Assembly (NCBI GenBank): GCA_011109175.1
Contig: RDEW01000064.1
Coordinates: 122,221-186,220 of the forward strand
Source: Dicyema japonicum
Lineage: Eukaryota > Dicyemida > Rhombozoa > Dicyemidae
Reading direction: 5' to 3'
Length of the DNA: 64,000 nucleotides
Below are positions 12,112 to 21,704 of the stretch, piece after piece. The notes under the pieces were generated by a model that saw nothing but the letters and a program-made list of their open reading frames with translations, was not told the origin of the DNA and did no database searches. The translations under genes were made by a program, and so were the position numbers. How positions within the stretch are numbered: the stretch's first letter is position 1; every line of letters begins with the position of its first letter.

Positions 12112-12305
12112 CGCCAGTCTCACGGTGATTTAGAGTGATAATTGGAGCAAGTTGTTTCTAGCATTTATATAAACTTATTACCGCTAAAAATTATTAATTT
12201 TATAAAAATAAGAAAAATTACTTAGGGGGTACAATAATTACTGAAGTGTTAATATAATTACTTAAGGGTTACTATAATTGCTTAGGGGTACTAAAAGTAC
12301 TTAAG
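12112..12305. repeat. Inverted copy of the Merlin-like left arm
   Basis: gtctcacggtgatttagagt near 12,116 onward is the reverse complement of 11,195-11,215, and the similarity continues out to the gcttaggggtactaaaag block near 12,280. This makes a second, more distant inverted arm beyond the element's own right end, either a nested insertion or a fragment of another copy. Confidence 0.7.
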
Positions 12306-12830
12306 GCACGAATGGCCAACCTATATCGCTCGTGAGCTACTTTTTATATATCGATTTATCTGGCGATTGACTATACAATTTTTGTATTTTAATAACAATT
12401 TTTTAAATATTAGATTTTATTTACCAAAAAAAGAGAAAAAGAAACAGACGTGTCAAAAATAGAGAGAATTTTTATTTTATAGTAAAAAATTTAATGCTAT
12501 TTTTGTCATTGTAATTTTCCTGCAATTATTTCAAATTCTAGCTCATATGAGGGGGAAAGTTGATGGTTCTTTTCGTTCCTTTCCTGAATGGGTGACACTT
12601 TTTCGGGTGAGCCACAAGACAGCATGTTAAGCACACGTCTAGAGACTAAGCTTCACAAAATCAATTCGATATACCGGAAAACTATATTTATGGAGGGTCT
12701 CATTTTGAATCAATGGTTAATTCTTTACTCGCGGAAGCTACGACCTCATTAATAAAAAATGACTCTCACCTAAAAAAATAGTATTTTATGGCAAAACCGC
12801 CCCAGTTATTACATCAGAAGGCTCATTGAA
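12306..12830. other. Gene-free AT-rich stretch
   Basis: No recognised coding sequence or repeat signature. Confidence 0.45.
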
Positions 12831-12831
12831 A

Positions 12832-13555
12832 AGGTAAGGCGATTACATTTGCACTTTAGTAGAACGTACGGCATCAAAAAGTCAAAGAATTTGTAGACTC
12901 ATTTGTTCAACTCTACTGTCAGTACTCAGAGGGTTGAATCCAGGAGGACACTCAATAATGACAGATACACAGGTCAGATTTAATAAATTTGATATTTTTG
13001 TCAATGATAGGTGAAACAGTGATTGTAATCGTCGAGATTGAAATTACGTCTAAGGATTATTAAAGCGCAGTGAATTAGAGAAATTGTATAAATATTATTT
13101 ATTGGCTGGATAACTCAAACTACTGTATGGAGATCTATTCAAAGTCATCTCTGTTGTTTTAACGTGGGGACGGTGAAGTTTCGAATTCTTATAAATCTCA
13201 CTTACATTCTATTTGTCGTCCTCAAAAGACGTTGGAGAGTATGTTTGGTGGACCATAAATATGAAGTATTCATTATTGAGGAAGAGTTGGTTGGAGCTAA
13301 AAACTCAGTTCGTAAACGAGATGGGCGACGAGGCTCCTCTTCTAAGAGGAGAAAGGTCTGGTTCTTTTTATTCGCAACAGAACGTTCCTCTGTTCTTACA
13401 TATTGAAGATTCGGAGACTGGCACTTTCCTAAGTTTATCTTTTAGTAATTTTGGTAGCCCTTTTTTGCTAGCCTCGATTTTCATGGAATTTGTCCAAGAG
13501 CTAAACGGGCCACATGAAGTTGATAGGCGATTGTCCTCTAAAAAACGTTAAGATG
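12832..13555 (+). repeat. Dispersed repeat, paired with 56.9-57.3 kb, with a 112-codon ORF
   Basis: 12,836-13,290 aligns with 56,940-57,260 in the same orientation: shared blocks include acggcatcaaaa, tatttattggctgga, attgttttaacgtggg and cgtcctcaaaagacgtt. The 56.9 kb side encodes LHLHFSRMYGIK, reminiscent of the H..C..(Y/F)G(I/M) region before the endonuclease of RLE LINEs. The plus-strand frame 13,213-13,551 shows no recognised domain. I read both as relics of one mobile element and leave its class open. Confidence 0.6.
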
Positions 13556-13689
13556 GTCCACATGTCGCAATCTTGATGTTGCAATCTGAATATCCCTACC
13601 ACGTAAGGCCAGAACAATTCGTCTTCATAAGCTAGTAAGAGGTAGTTCTCGTTTTCTGTAGTGGGAAGATCGGTCAAAATAAAATATTA

Positions 13690-13985
13690 ATGTCGACAGT
13701 TGTACTTATCTACCCCCTGTCTTTTAGGGCGAAAGAAACCAGTGACTATCAAAAACGTAACTACAAAGAGCTGACGCTCCCAGTGATCTGACAGGTATAT
13801 TTGGTTCTGTGTAAATCTCGGAGGTGGAGCCGTACAAGAGAAGAGGTAACCCGTATTCTGGTTGTCAAGAAAGCATAATGGACATGGTGGAGAGGACGAT
13901 TGTCCAATCTTGTACCGATGCGAATGTAAATCTATATGGTACCCACACTTTAGGCTCGCCAAGTTGACTCGAAGCTTCAATTCCG
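13690..13985 (-). mobile_element. Jockey-like LINE tail with zinc motif (truncated)
   Basis: The 97-codon minus-strand frame carries HRYKIGQSSSPPCPLC followed by a YLFSC segment, the usual C-terminal CPLC....HLF.C motif of jockey-like LINE polymerases, with the histidine replaced by tyrosine. It starts abruptly and has no RT upstream, so it is a short relic lying just beyond the 3' end of ARMC9. Confidence 0.65.
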
Positions 13986-14168
13986 TCGATAATTAGTTTC
14001 CTATGGCTTAGTTAGATATCAAATTTGTGACTCTTGATTATTTGAAGGGTAAAGATCTCCACTCGCCAAGTTGACTCGAAGCTTCAATTCCGTCGATAAT
14101 TAGTTTCCTATGGCTTAGTTAGATATCAAATTTGTGACTCTTGATTATTTGAAGGGTAAAGATCTCCA
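13955..14168. repeat. Exact 107-bp tandem duplication at the ARMC9 3' end
   Basis: ctcgccaagttgactcgaag begins at 13,955 and again at 14,062. The second copy contains the last codons and stop of ARMC9; the first repeats them out of context. Probably an assembly artefact. Confidence 0.9.
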
Positions 14169-16557
14169 CGTTTACCAAAAAAATTAAGCCAGAGACATGC
14201 ACAACTAGATAATTCATAACATAAGTTAGATCTCCAGTACTCATCTGGTGTTCTGGTGATCCTAGGTCTTGCAGCAAACACATCATCATAGTTTCTGCAT
14301 TCACACACAAATCAACTTTATTTTTAGTTTATCCCCCAATCCTATTGGAATAGGTTGCGCAATCTCCTCACTCTTCCTCACCCTCAGTGGAGTAGCCGGT
14401 CTGGCCATGTAAAACTCCCCATTTTCCTTTAGTGGCGATGAGTACTTTTCTGTCAACAACTCTTCCCAACATAGTGGCTCCCTTACAGTCTCATTTTCAT
14501 TGAGGTCAGCTTCCATCACTTCAGGATCGTCCTCACTGTTGTCCGCTTCCTCTTCTTCGTCCGACTTTGGAGACAATTCAGACTCATCTAATCTTCAGTC
14601 ACCCATTTCAGCTTGCAGTCGGCGAAGTATATGATTTATCTGTGCAGCATTTTCAGTCGTACTCTTCTTTAGGAGATCATTGAGCCTCTTCTCCATCTCC
14701 TATAAACTAATAATCCATCATCTAACGATTTTACTCCCAGCCTTCCGGATTCTTTGGTCAGAGAGAAGCGTATATAGGGTTCCGTGTATGTAAGGTTTGA
14801 TCTGCATATTTAGCTCAGTCAACCTCAGAGTTGGGACTTTCCAGTAATCTCAGAAGCACAGACAGGTATTTCTGAGCGTAGGAAACACAGACCTGTCGTC
14901 CAGAGTTTAAGATACAAAGATTCATTAGCAGAGCTAGTCCATACTCCAAGGAATAGTCCGAGAGACTCTCTGAATCTTCCAACCGATCCATGATCCACTG
15001 AATGAGATTCAATTTGATCATTTCTGTTTGAAATTGCCGACTGACAGCTCACACTGAAATCTACCGCAGTGTCAGTTTTTGGATGGCTCCCACCAACTGC
15101 TGCCTAGTTGGACTGTCTCCGGGTTCTTTTTTCATAGCGGATATCATCGATTCCAACAAACTTGGAGAAAGAGTTATTTACTCCCGTCCACGTGCCAGTG
15201 AGCCCAATGAGTTAATTAAACGTGCAAGATTGTCCAATATGACCTCACTGGAGACACTGAGTGATTCGATGATCGTTTTCTGTCTATCAAATGGAAAGGT
15301 ACCCCATATTGGTGTAATTTACTGCACCCGAAGATGTCGTTCGATATAAAACTCTGCAGAACCTCTTTCCTGGTACGTCTATCTGATCTTATCAGTCCCC
15401 AACGAAGAGCTTGAAGGAGAGGGGGTGTCTTTTTTTCATCCCCTTCAGCGATCTTCTGGCGAACCTTTTCGAAGTTTAATTTAATAAAGGCGACGATGTT
15501 CTTCGGTCTCATGTATATCCCCAGCTACCTTACCTTGGTAATATAGCGGGTTTATTAGGTTGTTCCGTGCGATTTGGTCGTAAAGAGGCCCTCCCAGAGA
15601 CGATTCTGCCGGTGGTCTGATTGCTGAACATCCTCTTGGCTATTTCGTCGATATTTTCAGGTGTTAGCTTCTGTAATTATAATTTTTGTACCGACTTTCC
15701 GTTCACAGTATCCTCCAAAGCATCGATTAATTCGCTGGCAATATCGATGAGGTTCCTATAGTCCGACTCTAGACTAGTCATTAGCTTGGCTGCTTGGTCT
15801 AGTTTCCTTTCAGTCTCCTTCTTTTGTCGAACGACCTCATCCACTTTGTGCTCAGACTCCACATTCATCTATTTCCTAATTACTCCCAGCATAACCAATA
15901 TGTCATAAAGTTGAGGATTCTTCTGTCCGTAAATCTTGCTTATAAATTTCTTCAATTTGCCTATTAGACTCTTCTTCCATTCTTCAGTGAAGATGTTTTT
16001 GAAGGCTCGATGAGTGGTAGAGTTTTTGATACACACGAAAGCACAGTACGGAAAGAAGTCGTTCGATTGACTCAGTTCTGAGCCTTCTGTCTCCAAAAAC
16101 TGCTTAAAACTGTTCATTCGATGAAAGTTCTCGTCATAATCGAACTGGGAGTTAGAATTTGGTTTACGTCGGTGGTCTCTCGGTAGGTGTAGGTGGCGAA
16201 GAATATTTCCAGGTAGAACCTCATCTTATCTTTTGTTTCCTTGTCGTTCTTGGTGGTCAAATGAGAAAAATGTTGATCCCACAGCAAAATGAATTTGCCA
16301 CGACCCCCGTTTTTTATGAGGTTTAACAACTTTGACTAAATTGTTGCTAAAATTTACTTGAATTTCTGATGTGATTATTCTTGATTCTGGCATGGCTCTG
16401 TTCGTGCTTTCCTGTTCGAACTCCATCCTGAGATCCTCATATCCCATAAATTTCAAATACTGCTTTGTAATTATAATATGACCTCGGTTACTAACTGTCG
16501 TGCAAGACGGGGGACATCCGGTCGTCCTTTATTAGGATTGGGCAAATAATCAGACAT
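14126..16557 (-). CDS. ARMC9: ARMC9 (LisH/armadillo ciliary protein), 14 exons with 15-27 nt introns
   Basis: ARMC9 acts at the ciliary base in a Joubert-syndrome module. From ATG 16,557, removing 13 GT..AG introns gives one frame of 715 codons to TGA at 14,128-14,126. Introns: 16,482-16,460; 16,357-16,336; 16,167-16,145; 15,883-15,869; 15,691-15,671; 15,533-15,508; 15,302-15,280; 15,181-15,161; 15,064-15,041; 14,823-14,802; 14,726-14,700; 14,602-14,588; 14,316-14,295. Landmarks match vertebrate ARMC9 in order: LVTEYLKFMGYEDL (LisH), FYLEIFFATYTY, FLETEGSELSQ, DYRNLIDIASELIDALEDTV, LLQALRWGLIRS, LARLINSLGSLARG, SDYSLEYGLALLMNLC, an acidic stretch with VMEADL, and FAARPRITRTPDEYW near the end. 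Intron 4 could instead be 27 nt (15,895-15,869). Orthology is strong; exact joins are inferred from homology and splice dinucleotides. Confidence 0.95.
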
Positions 16558-16639
16558 ATTTCGTTGTCATAGATTTTATTATTTTGATTTTTAAATTTAT
16601 TTATTTATTTGGTGCAATGTGGTTAATTTCTAAAAATTT
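16558..16639. promoter_or_regulatory. Probable ARMC9 promoter/5' flank
   Basis: Short AT-rich gap between the ARMC9 start and the next LINE fragment (which begins near 16,640 on the other strand). No TATA-type element is distinctive enough to call; the assignment is positional only. Confidence 0.3.
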
Positions 16640-17300
16640 ATCTTCCTTCCCTCTTATGGCGTCATTGGGTCCACCTTACAAAGGATACGCCCAACCGATA
16701 ATTAGCTACGGCTGTAAGGCATGGGGTACAAACCTGTCTTATAGGAACCTAAAGAAAATTAATGTCTTTCAAACAACAGTCACGGGAGTCCTCCTTACGG
16801 TTGATGCCAATATTTTTCAAGGAACTTGTGAGAGGAACGGGAGCCCGATCGCTATCTCCGAAATCCAGTAAAGTTTCCCGTAGGTACAGGAAACATGTTG
16901 GTTTCGTGACGAACACCGTTGAAGGATGAGTGGCATACTAAAAGAGGCCGGGATCACTTGAAGGCCACGTATCTTTTTGACATGTCGGTGATTTTAGGTT
17001 TTAAATAAATAATAATTTCGGATGTGGCATATTGGGACCATTCATCTACCGGAAAAATTCATTGAAGATCGAAGCTAGCCAAAAAAGGGCTTCTAAAATT
17101 ACAAAAAGATTGAATTCTGGAAAGTCCTGTCTCGAAAGCCTCTCGAATCCTTAATACGCAAGAACTGGGGAACGTGCCGTTGCGACTACGAGGATCCAGT
17201 TATACGGGCGATACGTGTTTGTGTGGGGTAGAGGGAGGAACATCGAGCCAAGTTGAGGTCTTCTCTGAGCGTGCTGAGATCACGTGATTAGTTGATTTTT
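16640..17300 (+). mobile_element. Jockey-like LINE 3' fragment (family B)
   Basis: The plus frame 16,650-16,870 reads PIISYGCKAWGT and then FQTTVTGVLL, typical of the post-RT region where a seven-residue Y(A/G)C..W motif recurs in jockey-like elements. After breaks, 17,200-17,290 encodes the family's C-terminal end (CVG.RG..EHRAK..SS..ERAEIT stop), comparable to 34.2 kb and 21.0 kb. A second partial tail with ggccgggatcacttga lies near 16,945-16,960. Two overlapping truncated copies are likely. Confidence 0.7.
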
Positions 17301-17739
17301 GTCAACGTGGTCTTTGGTATTTTTTCATTTTTACCGAAAAGAGGTTCAAAGTTAAGTGACGTCTAATATTTGTTGCCTCAAGATCACTGGGATCAAAGAG
17401 AATGTGTCACAACTAACGATCTAATTCCTATGAGTGAGACGCATCCTTTTCAAGTACCACGTCCATCCATTACCGTTATTGTGGGAACCTCTCAAGTAGA
17501 AAAAAGGATAGATCCCTTTTTGGATGCTCGACAAGCACTGGTATCATGATGCAGGTTGATAAGATCACGCCTTTTAAGAGCGGAAGTGAAATTCGTCTAA
17601 TTTCACATTTTTGAAATAACTATATGGCTGATTTAACAAAACATTTAAAATAATTATCAATTTACTCAGAATCCTCCAATTTTTGAATAAAATCATATAA
17701 AACTTTTATTTAATGCAAAAAACTAAAAGTTAACAACTA
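17301..17739. other. Gene-free stretch
   Basis: LINE 3' UTR-like and AT-rich sequence; no coding motif seen. Confidence 0.4.
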
Positions 17740-18880
17740 TTGACTACTTTAACAATTGAGAACGCATTCCCCCTGACGGTTTGAAAGAAATGCGCTAATG
17801 AGTCAGCTTCTTTCTCTCCCATCATTTTTTCTCTTCACGACGATTGATTCTATTTAGGAGGGTCAGTTACCTGCTTCCTATAATTCCTGAAGTTTCCATG
17901 GCGACCGGTTCAAAAATGATTTGTCCACCGAGACATTCATATTTCTTCCTTTTTTGGGTTAGTCTTTTCTGAAGCAGAACCTGTGTTAGTTCCAGTCATA
18001 ATAAGGTTGGAGTGAGAGAAGATATCCACACAGGTGGCGTCTCAGGAGAGGTATCTACCACTTTCCCACGGAGATTTGTTTCGTCAAATCTTTCCGAGAG
18101 GCTCCAACTGGACAGGGAATCCGGCCGCTTCTAGTCCCTACGCAATAACTCGGTTGATTCCACTGTGTCTTGAACTCCTTCCAGCACTCATCCGGAAGAA
18201 GAGAGTGTGAAGACCTTTCCTGTCGACCATTCTTCCACATCTACAGCAATGGATCACGCAAAAATCCATTCAGAGGTGGACAGAAATCCCAATCCTCGTG
18301 AAGTCGTTATCTAATAGTGTCTTAAGTGAGGTGCATAGTAGTGCTCTGAGCCATCCACTTTCGTTCGTCGATGCACAAGCCAACGATGATTTTCAAGTCC
18401 AGTTTTATTTCCTCAATGATCTTTGAGCTCCCAGTCTCGTTTTTTATTAGCGTTCCTGGGAATCTCACACGCAGTCGTGTCCAGACTGGTTCAGTGTCCG
18501 ATCCGTTAATGTAGCGTAGAATCTGGAGTATGAGACCGCTGGAAGTATATGTCGAAGATAGAAAGTCGGGAGGTTGATTTCTAGTGGATTCCCCGTAGCA
18601 TTGGATTCAGGCAGTTTTGTCAAAAAAAATGTTAAGTGTTTCTTCAACGGAAGTCCTCAGCTTCTCGTCACTGAGTCTTAAAAAGTCCATTTCAGTGAAA
18701 CCCGATACTGTCCGTAGAAGAAAAAGGAATCGTGGAGTAAGGTTAAAATTCCTGAGGACGAATAAAGACGTGTGGGAGTCCAGAATTTCTAAATTGTATT
18801 TACTCTCCCAGTAGAGTTATATTCGTATTAGTTAGTACTCCACTTTGCATGTCTGAAACAGTCTATAAATGTCAAGTCCT
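17740..18880 (-). mobile_element. RLE-type LINE, decayed, with CCHC and endonuclease remnants
   Basis: Read on the minus strand: LFVLRNFNLTPRFLFLLRT near 18,730-18,790 (post-RT region), then CCRCGRMVDRKGLHTL near 18,190-18,260 (zinc motif), SAGRSSRH, LEAAGFPVQLEP near 18,100, DATCVD near 18,030 and a C-terminal segment to about 17,745. The PDG of the PD-(D/E)XK core is not visible, and several stops interrupt the frame. The C-terminal 200 bp is clearly related to 60,880-61,120. Confidence 0.82.
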
Positions 18881-19438
18881 AGATTTTCCACTATTGGTAT
18901 TTGTACGAGATCTTTTAAATTGATTTATTTATATGCTACATGGGGATCCTTTCCGGCCTCAATTTTTTTGAATAATATCGACAAACTTCATGTTGTTGAC
19001 TTTATACTTAAAATAATCCGGTATTCGCAGGCAAAAATGACTTCCATCTGCTTTAATTCTACACAGGTGTAAGAAAGAAAGGTTAAACCCGCTAATTAGG
19101 TGATCCCAGTCTCCAATAACGCCCAAAAATCTACTTGAATGTTCCGCTAGTTACCCAATTGCCCTCCGGAAGTGCCTTCTTTTATGTCTGCAGAGGAATT
19201 CCATCGAGTGCTCTTCTTTATGGTTGATCGGATTCCTTTGCATGGGTCACCCTTTCTCTGAATGGGTTTCCAAGTTCCTTGCAGAAGCGTAGGAACTCCT
19301 GGCCATTTTTCAGAGTCGACTCTTCGGAAAAGATACTGGTGAAGAATAAGGTGTGTTGGAACGTCTTCCTTAGTCATATTTGTCTTCTGTTAAATAAATT
19401 TTTTTTTCCAAATTTTATGGTTTTATTATAAAATGAAT
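18881..19438. other. Possible LINE-derived stretch, minus-strand ORF
   Basis: A 76-codon minus-strand frame at 19,147-19,377 is unrecognised. gtgatcccagtctcc near 19,100 resembles the reverse complement of the family B LINE 3' end. Confidence 0.35.
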
Positions 19439-19439
19439 A

Positions 19440-19690
19440 AAAATTAAATTAAGGCATCTGAATGGCCATGCTATTGCCCCTAACAATAGCCAACGAGATA
19501 CGTTCTCGGAACCAACCAGTCCCTCGCGGATCCTTGGTCATAGCTTGAATCATGGAGCCGATCTTACGAACCAACTCATCTGCTTGGGGGCCAAGGATTC
19601 CTGGCGTTTCCACCGCGAATGGAACAAAAAGATACTCCACCGAAATTCTCTAGTACTTCCTCCTCTTTCGTTCAAAGATCACCGTTAAAC
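19440..19690 (-). mobile_element. RLE LINE extreme 3' end, recent copy
   Basis: Minus-strand codons encode YLFVPFAVETPGILGPQADE, then WFRERISLAIVRGNSMAIQM and stop at 19,456-19,454, followed by an AT-rich 3' UTR. Nearly the same 200 bp occurs at 40,785-41,000, and the last 70 bp at 56,550-56,620. The similarity of the copies suggests relatively recent retrotransposition. 5'-truncated. Confidence 0.85.
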
Positions 19691-19885
19691 CAAAAAAAAC
19701 TAAATGATCCCAAAAAATTTAATCCAGGGTCTCAGCTTGGCTCGATGTTACTCTCTTGATCCTACACAAGCTCGTTGGGGTTAAGTGGTTTCCTGATCAC
19801 ATTATTTCCTCGGATTAGGATATCCAAGGGTGTTAGTATCATATTCCTTTTGTCCGTAGGCCGTAATTTGGATTTTACTTATTTT
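19691..19885 (-). mobile_element. Jockey-like LINE (family B) 3' tail
   Basis: The minus strand near 19,720-19,770 encodes CVGSRE, a stop, then HRAKLRPW, matching CVGSREHRAKMRF at 34.2 kb. Only the terminal 150-200 bp is left, placed head to head with an RLE LINE tail. Confidence 0.6.
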
Positions 19886-19889
19886 TTTT

Positions 19890-20260
19890 TTATTGGGGTT
19901 TTCATAAACAGTTAAGAAATAACTTATTTATTATTAACCACGGATACACAGAGAAAGAAGTTAAAGTAAACGACTAATTAAGTGTATCCAGTTTTCACTT
20001 CTACAGAGTCCATCCGGAATCAACATAAAAGGTAAGACATCCGTTACATGCAGTTGTGGAAACCCCTCCAGTGGAGTGGGGAAGAGCAAATGATCCTTTT
20101 TCGTGCCGGCCTGGCACTGGACGTCACCTAGACAGGTGGATCACATGACGCCACTCTAATGGTAAGAAAGAGGAGGAAAAGACAAGCAAGCAGAAACTTC
20201 AATCAATAAACCACGCAGCACCACATGGCTCCACGCGGCTAATTTATAAGAAATAACTTA
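19890..20260 (-). repeat. SINE/MITE-like dispersed repeat, copy 2
   Basis: Reverse complement of the unit at 4.06-4.4 kb, including gtgatccacctgtct (20,130-20,145) and the ggtgtatcc..ggttaat terminus near 19,930. About 350 bp, no open frame. Confidence 0.78.
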
Positions 20261-20291
20261 AATATGTTTAATAAAATTTCAAAATAAAATA

Positions 20292-20865
20292 AATCTTTTA
20301 TTTAAATAATTTAACTTGTGTAAACTAGTTCTCAAGAAAGAATATTTTCAAATCGGTTCTGACACCTGGAGGAGCTGCTTCGAACCTAAAAATCAAGAAA
20401 TATTCTTGTCTCGGTGATCGCTACCGATTTACTCTTGTTGCGACCGAATCATCGGGAGCCGTTGGTTTAATGAAGGCTGAGTTCTTGTGAGAACTCGGAG
20501 GATTGCNAATCTTTTATTTAAAAAATTTAACTTGTGTAAACTAGTTCTCAAGAAAGAATATTTTCAAATCGGTTCTGACACCTGGAGCAGCTGCTTCGAC
20601 TGCGGAGAACCTAAAAATCAAGAAATATTCTTGTCTCGGTGATCGCTACCGATTTACTCTTGTTGCGACCGAATCATCGGGAGCCGTTTGTCCAATGAAG
20701 GTTGAGTTCTTGTGAGAACTCGGAGGATTGCTTGCCAAAAAGAAAAGGGATCAACGAGAAGGGTTATGACTAAGACAAAAGATTGAAATGGCCATACTCT
20801 GAGGGAACTTGTTCGCAATCCACGCAGCAGGCTTCCTTAACTGACATTTGTTTAATTGTTAAAAA
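20292..20865 (+). mobile_element. RLE LINE C-terminal end, duplicated around an n (20,507)
   Basis: 20,292-20,506 recurs at 20,508-20,731 with substitutions and a 9-12 bp indel (the second copy has extra ctgcgga sequence). The second copy reads TPGAAASTAENLKIKKYSCL, then RYRFTLVATESSGAV, ELGGLLAKK, and a terminal IEMAI..GNLFAIHAA, the C-terminal layout of RLE LINEs (compare KAEKAKLVKYVDL..FVPFTMETSGS at 22 kb). The two copies probably represent two alleles at a contig break. Confidence 0.75.
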
Positions 20866-20929
20866 AAATATTTTTTAATTCGAAAATGTGGCACAAAATA
20901 TGTCACATTCTGATAAATTATTATTAACC

Positions 20930-21420
20930 CAAGAACACTAATAGTTAATAAGTGATCTCGAAGGCCTCAATCAGAATTCTCATTTTCTCCTCGTGCGCCT
21001 TCTGGGATCCAACACAACTTTTTTGTGGGCAAGTGGTTTCGGGAATAGGAATTGGAGAGGGGTGATGTATACGCTTTCATAAGACACCTCGTGGCTGTGT
21101 TTTGTTGAGAGTTGCACTGCCTGCACAGCAAATCCTACTCTTCAAGTGATGAGGGTATTAGTTTTTCTAGTTTCCCGAGATTACTAATGGTATTGGCTGT
21201 TAAGGCCTGATTTTCCCTGATTCTTTGTTTGTTCGTATTAGGACAGATTGATTCCCATAAAGTACAGGCATAGCTGACAGATGGCTCAATGAATTGTTTG
21301 TACAACATCCTCAAAGCTGGGAAATGGGTTTTGATGCCACCGAAAATAGTTTTGATTATTCCTAGCTTTCTTGAGCAGCTCCCAGAGACGCCGTCGACGT
21401 GAGATGAAAAGGACATGTGT
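20930..21420 (-). mobile_element. Jockey-like LINE (family B) 3' fragment
   Basis: From 21,416 the minus strand reads RKLGIIKTIFGG, then LRMLYKQFIEPSVSYACTLW, the post-RT region of jockey-like elements (compare YKQYIEPCFSYACASWD at 38.7 kb). After a frame break it ends with CVGSQKAHEEKMRILIEAFE and IT-Y-stop near 20,955. Truncated at the 5' side. Confidence 0.8.
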
Positions 21421-21699
21421 GTGTGTCGAAGGTGATCCCCTAGATTTTCAGTTTCTTTGTGAAAAATATTTTTGTTTGGTTGATAAATATATTTCCTGTC
21501 ATTTGTCCAAGTCGTTTGCCTGAGGTAAATAAAGATGAAGAAGATTTTTTAGTAGATATATCAAGTCGGTTGTAATTTAGTCAAATTTGAATCTTCGAAA
21601 TGATGCAGGATTGTTTTTAGGCTTGCCAGGCTTAAGGATTGGGGTATATAGGACAGTTCAAGAAATTTGGAATTTTTTTTTTACTATTTATTAAACAAT
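21421..21699. other. Spacer between two LINE fragments
   Basis: AT-rich, no recognised coding signal. Confidence 0.4.
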
Positions 21700-21704
21700 A
21701 GAAG

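Noticed and set aside
15083-15349. 88-codon plus-strand ORF
   Set aside because: Antisense of ARMC9 exons 8 and 9.
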